A stretch of 64,000 nucleotides of DNA, taken from Chloroflexota bacterium (GTDB taxonomy: Bacteria > Chloroflexota > Anaerolineae > Anaerolineales > Anaerolineaceae). The notes under the pieces are model-generated. The model saw nothing but the letters and a program-made list of their open reading frames with translations, had not been told where the DNA came from and made no database searches. Within the stretch, counting starts at the first letter, position 1; every line of letters begins with the position of its first letter. Of the stretch, positions 1 to 8,318 are shown in pieces. The stretch is taken from the NCBI GenBank assembly GCA_029561345.1, contig JAKQJC010000007.1:124001-188000 (forward strand), in the 5' to 3' direction. Both the position numbers and the translations under genes were made by a program.

Positions 1-1266
1 CTGACCAAGAACAAAACTGGCTTCAATGCGGATAAGATCGGCTTTGACCAGATCATCACCTTCTACGGTGAAACCAACGAGACCATTCCGCTGGTTCTCT
101 CTGGTCAGATCGACTACAGCACCCACGGCTACACCCCTGCCAACGTCACCTCCTTCACGGAACTCCCCAACATCAAAATTGTCCGCGGCCCAACCGGCAC
201 CGGCCCTGGCCTCTGGTTCAACGAATCCATGCCCCCCTTTGATAAAGTCGAGGTCCGCCAGGCCTTTGCCTACATTGTGGATCGCGAAGAAGTTGCTATG
301 GTCGCTATGGGCGAATCTGGCGTGGCTGTTGAATTCATGGTCGGTTTCCCTGATCCCCTGGTCAAAAACTGGCTTTCCGATGAACTGGTTGCCAAGCTCA
401 ATCCCTACAAAAAAGACTGGGCCAAGGCTGAAGAACTCCTGACCACCGCCGGCCTCAAAAAGGTTGCTGGCGTCTGGCAGACCGCTGACGGCAAAGTCTG
501 GGAACCCGAAGTGCAGGTTCCTGGCGATTTCCAGGATTGGCTTGGCGCCGCCCAGAACACCGTTGATCAGCTCAATCAGTTTGGCATCAAGGCCAAAATC
601 CAGACCTTCCCCTCTTCTGAACGCGCCGTGCGCCAGAAGGAAGGCAAGTATCAGATCCTGGTTGACATCGCCATCCGCGAAAACTACCCCCATCCGCAGG
701 CTGCTTATGCCTATGTTTTGATGCCCCCTCGCAACGATCCTGACAATGCTGAAGCCAAGGGTTTCAACTTCCCCTGGAAGCAGATTGGCCCGGATGGCAA
801 GGAAGTCAATATCAAAGAATTGATCAATGCTGCTGTCGTTGGTTTCGATGTTGAACCTCAGAAACCAATGATCGAAGCTCTGGCCTATGTCTTCAACACT
901 CAGCTCCCCACCCTGCCCCTGTTCCACCGCTTCAGCAATGATCCTGTGGACATGACCAGCCGTGTGACTGGTTGGCGCGATTTCTCAGATCCTATCTATA
1001 TGAACAACCAGGGCTCTGACAACTACATCGCCATCCAGTTCATTGGTGGAGAACTGCAGCCCAATGATGCCAACACCGCCAAGGCCTTCCAGACCAGCTG
1101 GCCTTACTACCAGCCCCCCAAAGGTGATTACAACTACTTCACCACCAACACCCTCACCTGGCTGGATCCCGTTGCCACCGCCTCCCTGTATCCTCCGCTT
1201 ACCTGGTTCATGTGGGATAGCGAAGAATACGTGCCGTTGATCCTCGAATCCATCGAGATCAAATAA
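1..1266 (+). CDS. ABC transporter solute-binding protein, family 5 (5' truncated)
   Basis: The frame is open from base 1 to the TAA at 1264-1266, so the signal peptide and N-terminal lobe lie outside the window. The visible 421 residues look like the C-terminal half of a peptide/oligosaccharide-binding protein (SBP_bac_5): a segment reading LWFNESMPPFDKVEVRQAF, typical of the part where binding proteins list residues that become the first reset codes of the domain, then a Trp/Tyr-rich ligand lobe. The family delivers oligopeptides, nickel or sugars to an ABC importer at the outer face of the membrane. It lies 71 bases upstream of a peptidoglycan-recycling operon, so muropeptide capture (as for MppA-like proteins) is a possible role, but this is inference. 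Codon use is rich in C-ending codons, which may reflect high expression. Confidence 0.88.
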   Translation: MTKNKTGFNADKIGFDQIITFYGETNETIPLVLSGQIDYSTHGYTPANVTSFTELPNIKIVRGPTGTGPGLWFNESMPPFDKVEVRQAFAYIVDREEVAMVAMGESGVAVEFMVGFPDPLVKNWLSDELVAKLNPYKKDWAKAEELLTTAGLKKVAGVWQTADGKVWEPEVQVPGDFQDWLGAAQNTVDQLNQFGIKAKIQTFPSSERAVRQKEGKYQILVDIAIRENYPHPQAAYAYVLMPPRNDPDNAEAKGFNFPWKQIGPDGKEVNIKELINAAVVGFDVEPQKPMIEALAYVFNTQLPTLPLFHRFSNDPVDMTSRVTGWRDFSDPIYMNNQGSDNYIAIQFIGGELQPNDANTAKAFQTSWPYYQPPKGDYNYFTTNTLTWLDPVATASLYPPLTWFMWDSEEYVPLILESIEIK

Positions 1267-1286
1267 TCAGATTTTTGTGTAATTCC

Positions 1287-1326
1287 GAACGGGGTTTTGA
1301 TGGATTCGTCTGTCAAAACCCCGTTC
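1287..1326. terminator. 14-bp inverted repeat after the binding-protein gene
   Basis: Perfect arms at 1287-1300 (GAACGGGGTTTTGA) and 1313-1326 with a 12-base loop, 20 bases after the stop codon. No U-tract follows on either strand, so it may stabilise the 3' end of the transcript or reduce read-through into nagZ rather than act as a classical intrinsic terminator. Confidence 0.55.
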
Positions 1327-1337
1327 CCTAAAAGGTC

Positions 1338-3119
1338 ATGATGAATCATCAGCGAAAATTATCCATTCTGTCATTATTCTGTTTTTGTTCGCTTTTGAGC
1401 TCGCTATGTTCATCTTGCATTAAACAACCTGCGCCAACTGCTACAAAGGAAAACCCGATGACGATCACGCCTGCACCCACCCATGTATATTTCAGACCCG
1501 CTTCCGAAATCCAATCCATCCTGGACCAAATGTCACTTGATGAAAAAATTGGCCAGGTGATGGTCGTCGGTTTTGAAGGCACGGATCTTACTCCGGGCAT
1601 CCATGAAATGATTACCCGTTATCATGCCGGAGGAATCATCCTGTTTGCTCGCAATGTCCAATCGCCGCAGCAGCTGGCGCAGCTCAATAACGCCATGCAG
1701 AAAGCCGCGCTTGATTCCGGCCACCCCGGTCTGATCATTTCCATTGATCAGGAAGGCGGCCGCGTGGCTCGCTTGAAAGAAAACCAGGGCTTTACTGAAT
1801 TTCCAGGCGCCATGGCCATCGCAGCCACTGGAAAAGTTGAAAATGCCAGAGTCATTGCTCGATCTTTGGCGCAGGAAATGAAGGCGGTCGGCATCAATGC
1901 TGATTTCGCCCCTGATCTGGATGTTAACAATAACCCCGACAACCCGGTTATTAATATTCGCTCTTTCAGTTCTGATCCTCAGATGGTCGCAGAATACGGC
2001 GTGGCGTATCTTGAGGGTCTTCAAGAAAATGGCGTCATGGCATTCGGCAAGCATTTTCCCGGCCACGGCGATACCAATATCGATTCGCACGTTTCTCTCC
2101 CTGTGGTGCCCTATGATCGCGCCCGGTTGGAAACGGTCGAATTTGTCCCATTCATAGCGGCCATGAAAGCCAATGTTGCTGGAATCATGTCAGCGCATAT
2201 CATTTTCCCGGCCATCGAATCGACCCCCAATCTCGCAGGCACGTTATCTCCAAAAGTGATGACCACATTGCTGCGGGATGAGTTAGGCTATGATGGTTTA
2301 CTGGTCACCGATTCTTTGGAAATGGGCGCGCTGGCTACTTCTGGCTATTCCACCGCAGCCGCCGCAGCCCAGGCCCTTTTGGCAGGCGCTGATTTATTGC
2401 TCCTCTGCCATAAACAGGATGAGCAGATCGAAGCTTTTAACCTCATCAAAAGCAAAATTGAAAAGGGAGAAATTCCATTGGAACGCCTTGATGAGGCCGT
2501 GGCGCGGGTTCTGACAGCCAAGGCGCGGTTCAATATTCTCTCGCCTGAACAGGTGTCTGAGGCATTGCTGGCTTCCTCTGTTTTCACCCCAGATAACCGT
2601 CAAACTGCCGTGGAAATTGCCACTCAGTCCATTACCCTGCTAAAAAATGAAGGCAATATTCTTCCTCTCACACCGCAGCAGAAAATTTTAGTAATTGAGA
2701 ACCCCTCCGTTCGCGGAATCAGCGCGGTTTTGAACGGCACAGCGGCGTTGATTGACGAAAATCCCACCCGTGAACAAATCTCGAATATCCTTTCAACCGC
2801 AGCCGCCATGCAAAACATGTATGGAGATGATTTTGTGGTGGTGTTTTTCAGTATTGATGCCACGTTGCACCGCGACCAGGTCAAAATTGTCGATGGCCTG
2901 GCCAAATCCAACATCAAATTTGTGGTTGTGGCTGTGCGCATGCCTTATGACCTCCTGGTTTTCAAGAATGTTCCGGCTTATGTGGTCACCTGTGATACCA
3001 CCCCCGCCATGTTATCAGCCTTGCCCGGTTTTCTCTTTGGCAGGTACCTGCCCCAGGGGCATTTGCCCGTCGAAATTCCAGATTTCTTTCCAGTTCTCTC
3101 TGGTATGGAGGAATTTTAA
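1338..3119 (+). CDS. nagZ: Beta-N-acetylglucosaminidase NagZ (GH3), lipoprotein
   Basis: The enzyme removes non-reducing GlcNAc from muropeptides. The 593-residue product starts with a lipoprotein signal ending in LCSSC (Cys near residue 27), so it is probably anchored on the outer face of the membrane, as in Bacillus rather than in cytosolic NagZ of E. coli. The GH3 barrel carries KHFPGHGDT (238-246), followed by the Asp249/His251 acid-base pair expected for the NagZ branch, and the nucleophile Asp325 in VTDSLEMGA. A second, smaller alpha/beta domain fills the C-terminus, a two-domain layout as in B. subtilis NagZ. The stop codon shares one base with the next start (TAATG), so the gene is the first of a coupled operon. 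Confidence 0.93.
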   Translation: MMNHQRKLSILSLFCFCSLLSSLCSSCIKQPAPTATKENPMTITPAPTHVYFRPASEIQSILDQMSLDEKIGQVMVVGFEGTDLTPGIHEMITRYHAGGIILFARNVQSPQQLAQLNNAMQKAALDSGHPGLIISIDQEGGRVARLKENQGFTEFPGAMAIAATGKVENARVIARSLAQEMKAVGINADFAPDLDVNNNPDNPVINIRSFSSDPQMVAEYGVAYLEGLQENGVMAFGKHFPGHGDTNIDSHVSLPVVPYDRARLETVEFVPFIAAMKANVAGIMSAHIIFPAIESTPNLAGTLSPKVMTTLLRDELGYDGLLVTDSLEMGALATSGYSTAAAAAQALLAGADLLLLCHKQDEQIEAFNLIKSKIEKGEIPLERLDEAVARVLTAKARFNILSPEQVSEALLASSVFTPDNRQTAVEIATQSITLLKNEGNILPLTPQQKILVIENPSVRGISAVLNGTAALIDENPTREQISNILSTAAAMQNMYGDDFVVVFFSIDATLHRDQVKIVDGLAKSNIKFVVVAVRMPYDLLVFKNVPAYVVTCDTTPAMLSALPGFLFGRYLPQGHLPVEIPDFFPVLSGMEEF

Positions 3120-4096
3120 TGATGATGTCAAAAATTGAGCTGATAAACATCGATCCTTTGCATCCAGCGCTCCACTTGACCCTGGCCAGAATATGGAATG
3201 CCGCTGTTCCGCCATCCTTAAGCGTCTCCGATAAGTTCTTCAAATACAACCTTGAACCAGCCCTGGGTGAAATTCAAGATTACCGGCTGGCTCTGGCAGA
3301 TGGCATTCCTGCCGGCTTTATCCAGGTCAGTGCCTTGCCCGACACAAGCTGGGTATCTCCGCCTGAAATGGGCTGGGTTAACACCATTTTCGTAGATCCT
3401 CATTTTCAACATTCCGGCATCGGTGCTGCCCTGCTTCAATGGGGTGAAACCTGGCTGAAGGAGCAAGGCTGCACAAGAGCACGCCTTGGCGGCAGTCTGA
3501 GGCCCTTTGCCCCAGGGCTGCCCGTTGACTGCAATTCTGTCAATTTCTTCCTCAAACAAAACTATCATTTCCGGCAGTCTGGAGCAGATGAATGGGATGT
3601 GGCCCGCGATTTGGGCGATGGACTGCCCATTTCACGCAAACCACTCCCTGAAACTGGTGAAATCCGCCCGGCCCACCCCGAAGATCAGGACCTCTTGAGC
3701 GAGTTCTTCACGCGGGTTTTCCACGGCCGATGGCAATATGAGTATGAAGAATTTCTTCGCATTGGGGGGCGCATCTCCGATTTTCTCATTCTACTTCTTG
3801 ATCAAAAAGTCGAAGGTTTCTGCTGGATTACCCTTCCCGACTCAAAACGCCCTCTGGATCGATATTTTCTTAATGATCTCCCCCAACCCTGGGGACAGCT
3901 GGGGCCAATCGGCGTCAGCGCCGAAGTCCGCAAATTTGGCTGGGGCGGCTTGCTGCTTCAGTCCGGACTGGAACAACTGAGAAAACGGAATACCCGCGGC
4001 TGTGTCATTGATTGGACAGGCCTATTGGAATTTTATGGAAAATATGACTTCGCTCCTTTCCACCAATATCAAATTCTTATCAAGGATTTGGCATGA
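3119..4096 (+). CDS. Tandem-GNAT N-acetyltransferase (possible glucosaminide acetyltransferase)
   Basis: The 325-residue protein has two GNAT folds. The N-terminal one (about 1-165) has an acetyl-CoA loop around FQHSGIGAALL; the C-terminal one (about 175-325) has VRKFGWGGLLLQ. The start overlaps the nagZ stop by one base and is preceded by GGAGG; ATG codons at 3122 and 3125 are alternatives. Its 3' end overlaps the next gene by ATGA. Clostridium acetobutylicum GlmA, a GNAT enzyme that re-acetylates glucosamine in muropeptides, is encoded beside nagZ and murK, and this gene sits between the same functions. That parallel suggests, but does not prove, an equivalent substrate. Confidence 0.8.
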   Translation: MMMSKIELINIDPLHPALHLTLARIWNAAVPPSLSVSDKFFKYNLEPALGEIQDYRLALADGIPAGFIQVSALPDTSWVSPPEMGWVNTIFVDPHFQHSGIGAALLQWGETWLKEQGCTRARLGGSLRPFAPGLPVDCNSVNFFLKQNYHFRQSGADEWDVARDLGDGLPISRKPLPETGEIRPAHPEDQDLLSEFFTRVFHGRWQYEYEEFLRIGGRISDFLILLLDQKVEGFCWITLPDSKRPLDRYFLNDLPQPWGQLGPIGVSAEVRKFGWGGLLLQSGLEQLRKRNTRGCVIDWTGLLEFYGKYDFAPFHQYQILIKDLA

Positions 4097-5223
4097 TCAA
4101 CCTGGATCCCATTCTGAAAGTCATTCATGAAGCTGTTGGCGTTGTTGCTCCCGCAATACAGGTTGAGGTGCGTCATCATGGGACAACTCTTCTCACCGAA
4201 CAGGCTGGCTGGCTCGATCCAGATCACCGCTGTTTCCCTGTCACACCTAACTCCCGCTTTGACCTGGCTTCAGTGACCAAATTGTTCACCACAGCTGCTT
4301 TTATGCGCCTGGTTGAAATGGGAAAAATCCGTCTGGATCAACCAGTCAAAACCATTCTACCCGCCTTTTCAGGCATCCGGCCCATCGCAGCTTATGAAGA
4401 TCCTTTGCATGCCGGCATCATGATCCCCCCTGCATCAGGGGAAGGCCAGACCGTCAACACGGACAGAATTACTTTTAGAAACCTCCTAGTTCACAATTCT
4501 GGCCTGCCTGCCTGGCGTCCGCTCAAAGATCAGGCAGATCGGGAATCCGCCCTCAACATGGCCATGTCCACTTCCTTCTTTTACCCGCCAGGCAGCAAAA
4601 TTGTCTACAGCGATATCGGCCTGATCCTGACTGGACTGGCAATCGAAACGATCACCGGTTTGCGCCTGGATAGAGCCATTCAACAAATGGTGCTTTCACC
4701 TCTTCATCTTTCTCACACCGAATTTTTGCCCATCGGTGAAGAAATCGATGACCTGTCAATTTATGTGCCCACAGAATGGTGCCAATGGCGTCAGCGCAGG
4801 GTCATTGCAGAAGTTCACGATGAAAATGCCGCCCGCCTTGGGGGCATTGCAGGGCATGCCGGTCTCTTTTCAAATGCTCACGACCTGGCTGCTTTTGGCG
4901 AGATGTTTCTAAAAGGCGGAGAAGGGTTTTTGCATCCTGACACAATCAAAGAGATGACCCGCGAGCAGACAGAATATGAAAAAACAAGGCGTGGCATCGG
5001 CTTTGTCCTCTGGCACCCAGATCCCGATGCCAGCAGCAATCCCTTAAGCCAAAAGGCCTATGGTCATACCGGTTTCACCGGTACTTCGCTCTGGATGGAT
5101 CCAGAAAGGCAGCTTGTCATCGCCGCCATGACCAACCGGGTTTATTATGGTCGTGATGCCGATGCCATTCTCACCTTCCGGGTGGCACTTCATAAATCCA
5201 TTGTCGAGGTGGTTGACAAATGA
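4093..5223 (+). CDS. Beta-lactamase-fold serine hydrolase (AmiE/YbbE-like)
   Basis: The 376-residue protein belongs to the class C beta-lactamase/DD-peptidase superfamily. Visible motifs are the catalytic SVTK (Ser60, Lys63), a YSD at Tyr172 in the YxN position, and HTGFTG near residue 320 in the KTG position. No signal peptide is seen, so the protein is predicted cytosolic. In Bacillus subtilis a relative, AmiE (YbbE), is an N-acetylmuramoyl-L-alanine amidase in an operon with nagZ and murQ. Here it lies between the GNAT and anmK with ATGA overlaps on both sides, so removal of the peptide from MurNAc is the likely job. The cytosolic prediction contrasts with secreted AmiE; esterase or peptidase activity remains possible. 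Confidence 0.83.
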   Translation: MINLDPILKVIHEAVGVVAPAIQVEVRHHGTTLLTEQAGWLDPDHRCFPVTPNSRFDLASVTKLFTTAAFMRLVEMGKIRLDQPVKTILPAFSGIRPIAAYEDPLHAGIMIPPASGEGQTVNTDRITFRNLLVHNSGLPAWRPLKDQADRESALNMAMSTSFFYPPGSKIVYSDIGLILTGLAIETITGLRLDRAIQQMVLSPLHLSHTEFLPIGEEIDDLSIYVPTEWCQWRQRRVIAEVHDENAARLGGIAGHAGLFSNAHDLAAFGEMFLKGGEGFLHPDTIKEMTREQTEYEKTRRGIGFVLWHPDPDASSNPLSQKAYGHTGFTGTSLWMDPERQLVIAAMTNRVYYGRDADAILTFRVALHKSIVEVVDK

Positions 5224-6395
5224 TTATCGTAGGCCTGATGTCGGGCACCTCCGCCGACGGTATTGATGCTGCGGTCGTTCAAATAGAAGGGGCTCCACCC
5301 TCCCTCACCTGGAAGGTGCTTGGATTCCATCAACAGGCTCATTCTGCCGAACTGCGGCAGGAGATTTTTGCCTGCTTTCAACCCGAAACCGGCAGTGTGG
5401 ATCGCCTATGTGCCTTGAATTTTTCCATTGCTGAAGCCTTTTCTAAGGCAGCCCTGGCGGTGATTGAAAAGGCATCTCTGTCCCCTGATGATGTCGACAT
5501 CATCGGCTCTCATGGTCAGACATTATGGCATATTCCCCTGGGAAACCAGGCCTCAACCCTTCAACTGGGGGAAGCTGCCGTTATAGCTGAAAGAACGGGC
5601 ATCACCACCATCAGCAATTTTCGCACTCGTGATATGGCGGCAGGTGGACAGGGAGCCCCTCTGGTTGCATACGTTGATGATCTCCTTTTTTCTCACCCTG
5701 CCCGGCACCGGGCCTGTCAGAATATTGGCGGCATCGGCAATGTGACCTTTCTACCATCTCTTCATACCCGCCCCGAATGGTCTCCCTTTGCCTTTGACAC
5801 AGGTCCGGGAAATGTATTGCTCGATGCCGCTGCTGTCAGGCTTACCCAGGGGAAGTGGACCTATGATCGCAACGGAGAATTAGCCTCTCAAGGACAGATT
5901 AACACCCCGCTCCTGGAATTATGGCTACGCGAAGAAGCGTACTTCTCTCAACAACCGCCAAAAACCACAGGGCGCGAACGCTTCAGCAAATCTTATGCTG
6001 ATCGCCTCTGCGACCAGGCAGCCCAAAATCACCTCCCCCCTCAGGATCTCATGGCCACGCTTGCTGCTTTCACCGTCGAAAGCATCGCTCAGGCTTATCG
6101 AACATTTTTCCCGGTCCTTCCCGATGAAGTCATCGTCAGCGGTGGAGGCGCAGCTAACCCGGTGATCATGGCAGGCCTCAAAGCAGCCCTTCCCAAGGCG
6201 GTGATTGCCCCTTCTGATCATTGGGGGTTGTCTTCCGCTGAAAAAGAAGCGGTGGCTTTTGCAGTGTTGGCTTATGAAACCTATCACAATCGGACAGGGA
6301 ATTTGCCGGCTGCCACCGGCGCAAGAAAAAACGCTGTTCTGGGAACCCTGACGCCAGGAAATAATTTTTCGAGGTTATATTATGGTATTAAGTGA
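5220..6395 (+). CDS. anmK: Anhydro-N-acetylmuramic acid kinase AnmK
   Basis: AnmK hydrolyses the 1,6-anhydro ring of anhydro-MurNAc and phosphorylates it to MurNAc-6-phosphate with ATP. The 391-residue protein opens with GLMSGTSADGIDAA and contains the family segments GSHGQTLWH, FDTGPGN and VSGGGAANP. Length is usual for the family (about 370-390). The start overlaps the previous gene by ATGA (5220-5223), and the 3' end overlaps murQ by 14 bases. AnmK implies that the cell makes anhydro-sugars, the product of lytic transglycosylases such as the one encoded at 41340. Confidence 0.96.
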   Translation: MIIVGLMSGTSADGIDAAVVQIEGAPPSLTWKVLGFHQQAHSAELRQEIFACFQPETGSVDRLCALNFSIAEAFSKAALAVIEKASLSPDDVDIIGSHGQTLWHIPLGNQASTLQLGEAAVIAERTGITTISNFRTRDMAAGGQGAPLVAYVDDLLFSHPARHRACQNIGGIGNVTFLPSLHTRPEWSPFAFDTGPGNVLLDAAAVRLTQGKWTYDRNGELASQGQINTPLLELWLREEAYFSQQPPKTTGRERFSKSYADRLCDQAAQNHLPPQDLMATLAAFTVESIAQAYRTFFPVLPDEVIVSGGGAANPVIMAGLKAALPKAVIAPSDHWGLSSAEKEAVAFAVLAYETYHNRTGNLPAATGARKNAVLGTLTPGNNFSRLYYGIK

Positions 6396-7293
6396 GGATC
6401 TATCTGGACTCGCCACTGAGGCGATCAATCAGTCTACTTTAAATTTGGATTGTCTGACTACCATAAAAATGGTTGAGGCAATCAACAGAGAAGATATTCG
6501 TGTGGCCAATGTGGTCACCCAGGCCTTACCTCAAATTGCGAGCGCCATAGACGCCATATCCATTCGGATGGGAAAAGGCGGCAGGTTGATTTATATGGGC
6601 GCAGGCACTTCGGGACGGCTTGGGGTTCTTGATGCCTCTGAGTGTCCACCTACATTTAATGTCTCTCCTGAGCTGGTGATTGGCATTGTTGCCGGCGGCG
6701 ATGTGGCCTTAAGAGAAGCCGTTGAGGAAGCTGAAGATAAAGCGGATTGCGGCATTCAAGATCTAAAAAACAATCTGATATCACCTCTGGATAGTATTGT
6801 AGGTTTAACTGCCTCAGGGCGTACCCCCTATGTCATTGGCGGCCTTTCTTACGCCAGATCCATTGGCGCACTGGCGATTAGTATTGCCTGCAATAGCCCG
6901 GCCGAAATTTCTTCGTTCAGTGATATTGCCATCCTTGCACCTGTTGGTCCAGAAGTGATTACCGGATCAACCCGCCTGAAAGCTGGCACAGCCCAAAAAA
7001 TGATCCTGAACATGATCAGCACTGGAGTGATGGTCAAATTGGGGAAAACCTACGGCAATCTCATGGTGGATGTCAGGCCTACCAATGCAAAATTGCGAAT
7101 CCGGGCAGCCCGTATCGTACAACAAATTTGCCACGTCTCTTTGGAAGAAGCAGAAAAATACCTTGTCAAGGCCAGCTGGCAGGTCAAACCTGCCATTGTC
7201 ATGGCCTCATTATCCTGTTCTTATCAGGAAGCCATCGAAAAACTTGACCAGGAAAATGGACATATCCGAAAGGTGATTACGCCGCATGATTGA
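6382..7293 (+). CDS. murQ: N-acetylmuramic acid 6-phosphate etherase MurQ
   Basis: MurQ cleaves the D-lactyl ether of MurNAc-6-phosphate to give GlcNAc-6-phosphate and lactate, directly after AnmK in the pathway. The 303-residue SIS-domain protein shows the family signature IYMGAGTSGRLGVLDASECP at about residues 71-90 and a second conserved stretch around TGSTRLKAGTAQK. The ATG at 6382 has GAGG seven bases upstream and lies inside anmK (14-base overlap), indicating translational coupling. The 3' end overlaps the kinase gene by 8 bases. Confidence 0.97.
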   Translation: MVLSEDLSGLATEAINQSTLNLDCLTTIKMVEAINREDIRVANVVTQALPQIASAIDAISIRMGKGGRLIYMGAGTSGRLGVLDASECPPTFNVSPELVIGIVAGGDVALREAVEEAEDKADCGIQDLKNNLISPLDSIVGLTASGRTPYVIGGLSYARSIGALAISIACNSPAEISSFSDIAILAPVGPEVITGSTRLKAGTAQKMILNMISTGVMVKLGKTYGNLMVDVRPTNAKLRIRAARIVQQICHVSLEEAEKYLVKASWQVKPAIVMASLSCSYQEAIEKLDQENGHIRKVITPHD

Positions 7294-8212
7294 TCAAAGC
7301 AGTCTGGTCATTGGCATTGATGGCGGCGGTTCGCATACCAGGGCTTTCCTGGCAGATGACAAGGGCAAGGTGTTGGGCAAAGGGGTTTCAGGTCCTTCAA
7401 ATCACAATCGTGTTGGCGACCAGCTGGCGGAAATATCCCTTAATGATTCAATCCATAAGGCATTCCAGCAGGCCAATATCCCATACCAGCCGGTGAGATC
7501 TATCTGTTTGGGTATGGCTGGTGCAGATCGCCCGGCAGATCGATCCTGGCTGGAAACCTGGGCGCGAAAATATCAGATTGCTTCCCGGATCATCTGTGTC
7601 AATGATGGTCAGATTTTGATCAGTGCCGGCACCCCCGATGAATGGGGTTGCGGTTTAATTTCTGGAACTGGGTCATTAGCGGTCGGAATTTCACCTGACG
7701 GCAAAAACGCTCGGTCAGGAGGATGGGGATATCTGGCTGGCGATGAAGGCAGCGGTTACTGGATGGGCATCCAGGCCTTGCAGGCGATAACAAAATCTGT
7801 TGATGATCGCGGCCCCGGCACCCTTTTGTTGGAGTTGGTGCTAAATTTCTGGAAACTGGAAAATTCAAGTCAATTGATTCCCTATATTTATGGCCCAAAT
7901 TTTGAACGTTCTGAAATTGCCCGTCTGGCTCGTTTGGTTCAATCTGCCGCAGAACAAGGTGATTCCATTGCCTTGGCGATTGAGTCTGCTGCAGGTCAGG
8001 AGCTTGCCCGTATGGTACTCTCCGTAACGAGAAAGCTGAATTTTGGATCAACCACCCCCTGTGCTTTTGGCGGCGGTGTCCTCACGCGCTATCCAGCCCT
8101 CCAGCGAATCACTCTGAACGAATGCCTGAAAATGGGCTTAGAGCTCTCGCCTTTATCCCTGGTCGAAGAGCCGGCGCTTGGAGCCGTCAGAATAGCCCTT
8201 CAGCAGGGATGA
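7286..8212 (+). CDS. BadF/BadG-family amino-sugar kinase (NagK/MurK-like)
   Basis: The 308-residue protein is an ASKHA-fold kinase of the BadF/BadG/BcrA/BcrD family. The phosphate-1 loop GIDGGGSHTRAF is at residues 8-19, and later segments read ISGTGSLAVG, GGWGYLAGDEGSGYWMG and FGGGV. Family members include human GlcNAc kinase and clostridial MurK, which phosphorylates both MurNAc and GlcNAc at O6. As the last gene of the recycling operon it would trap free sugars released by NagZ and the amidase-like hydrolase, complementing AnmK. Whether it prefers GlcNAc or MurNAc cannot be read from the sequence. Confidence 0.86.
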   Translation: MIDQSSLVIGIDGGGSHTRAFLADDKGKVLGKGVSGPSNHNRVGDQLAEISLNDSIHKAFQQANIPYQPVRSICLGMAGADRPADRSWLETWARKYQIASRIICVNDGQILISAGTPDEWGCGLISGTGSLAVGISPDGKNARSGGWGYLAGDEGSGYWMGIQALQAITKSVDDRGPGTLLLELVLNFWKLENSSQLIPYIYGPNFERSEIARLARLVQSAAEQGDSIALAIESAAGQELARMVLSVTRKLNFGSTTPCAFGGGVLTRYPALQRITLNECLKMGLELSPLSLVEEPALGAVRIALQQG

Positions 8213-8238
8213 ATCTTTTATTTGGGTCAAAGGGAATA

Positions 8239-8268
8239 TTCGCTTTTTTTTCAAAATCCATTTATAAT
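8239..8268 (+). promoter_or_regulatory. Candidate promoter of the hybrid kinase gene
   Basis: TATAAT at 8263-8268 lies 50 bases before the kinase start. The -35 candidate (TTCGCT, 8239-8244, spacing 18) is poor, so only the -10 is convincing. Confidence 0.45.
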
Positions 8269-8318
8269 CACTTTCAATCCAAAATTTTTACCGGTTGATT
8301 AAGGAGCAGGCTCACAAG

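Noticed and set aside
8295..8318. TTG 8295 as start of the hybrid kinase
   Set aside because: The only ribosome site (AAGGAG 8301-8306) lies downstream of it and fits ATG 8319.
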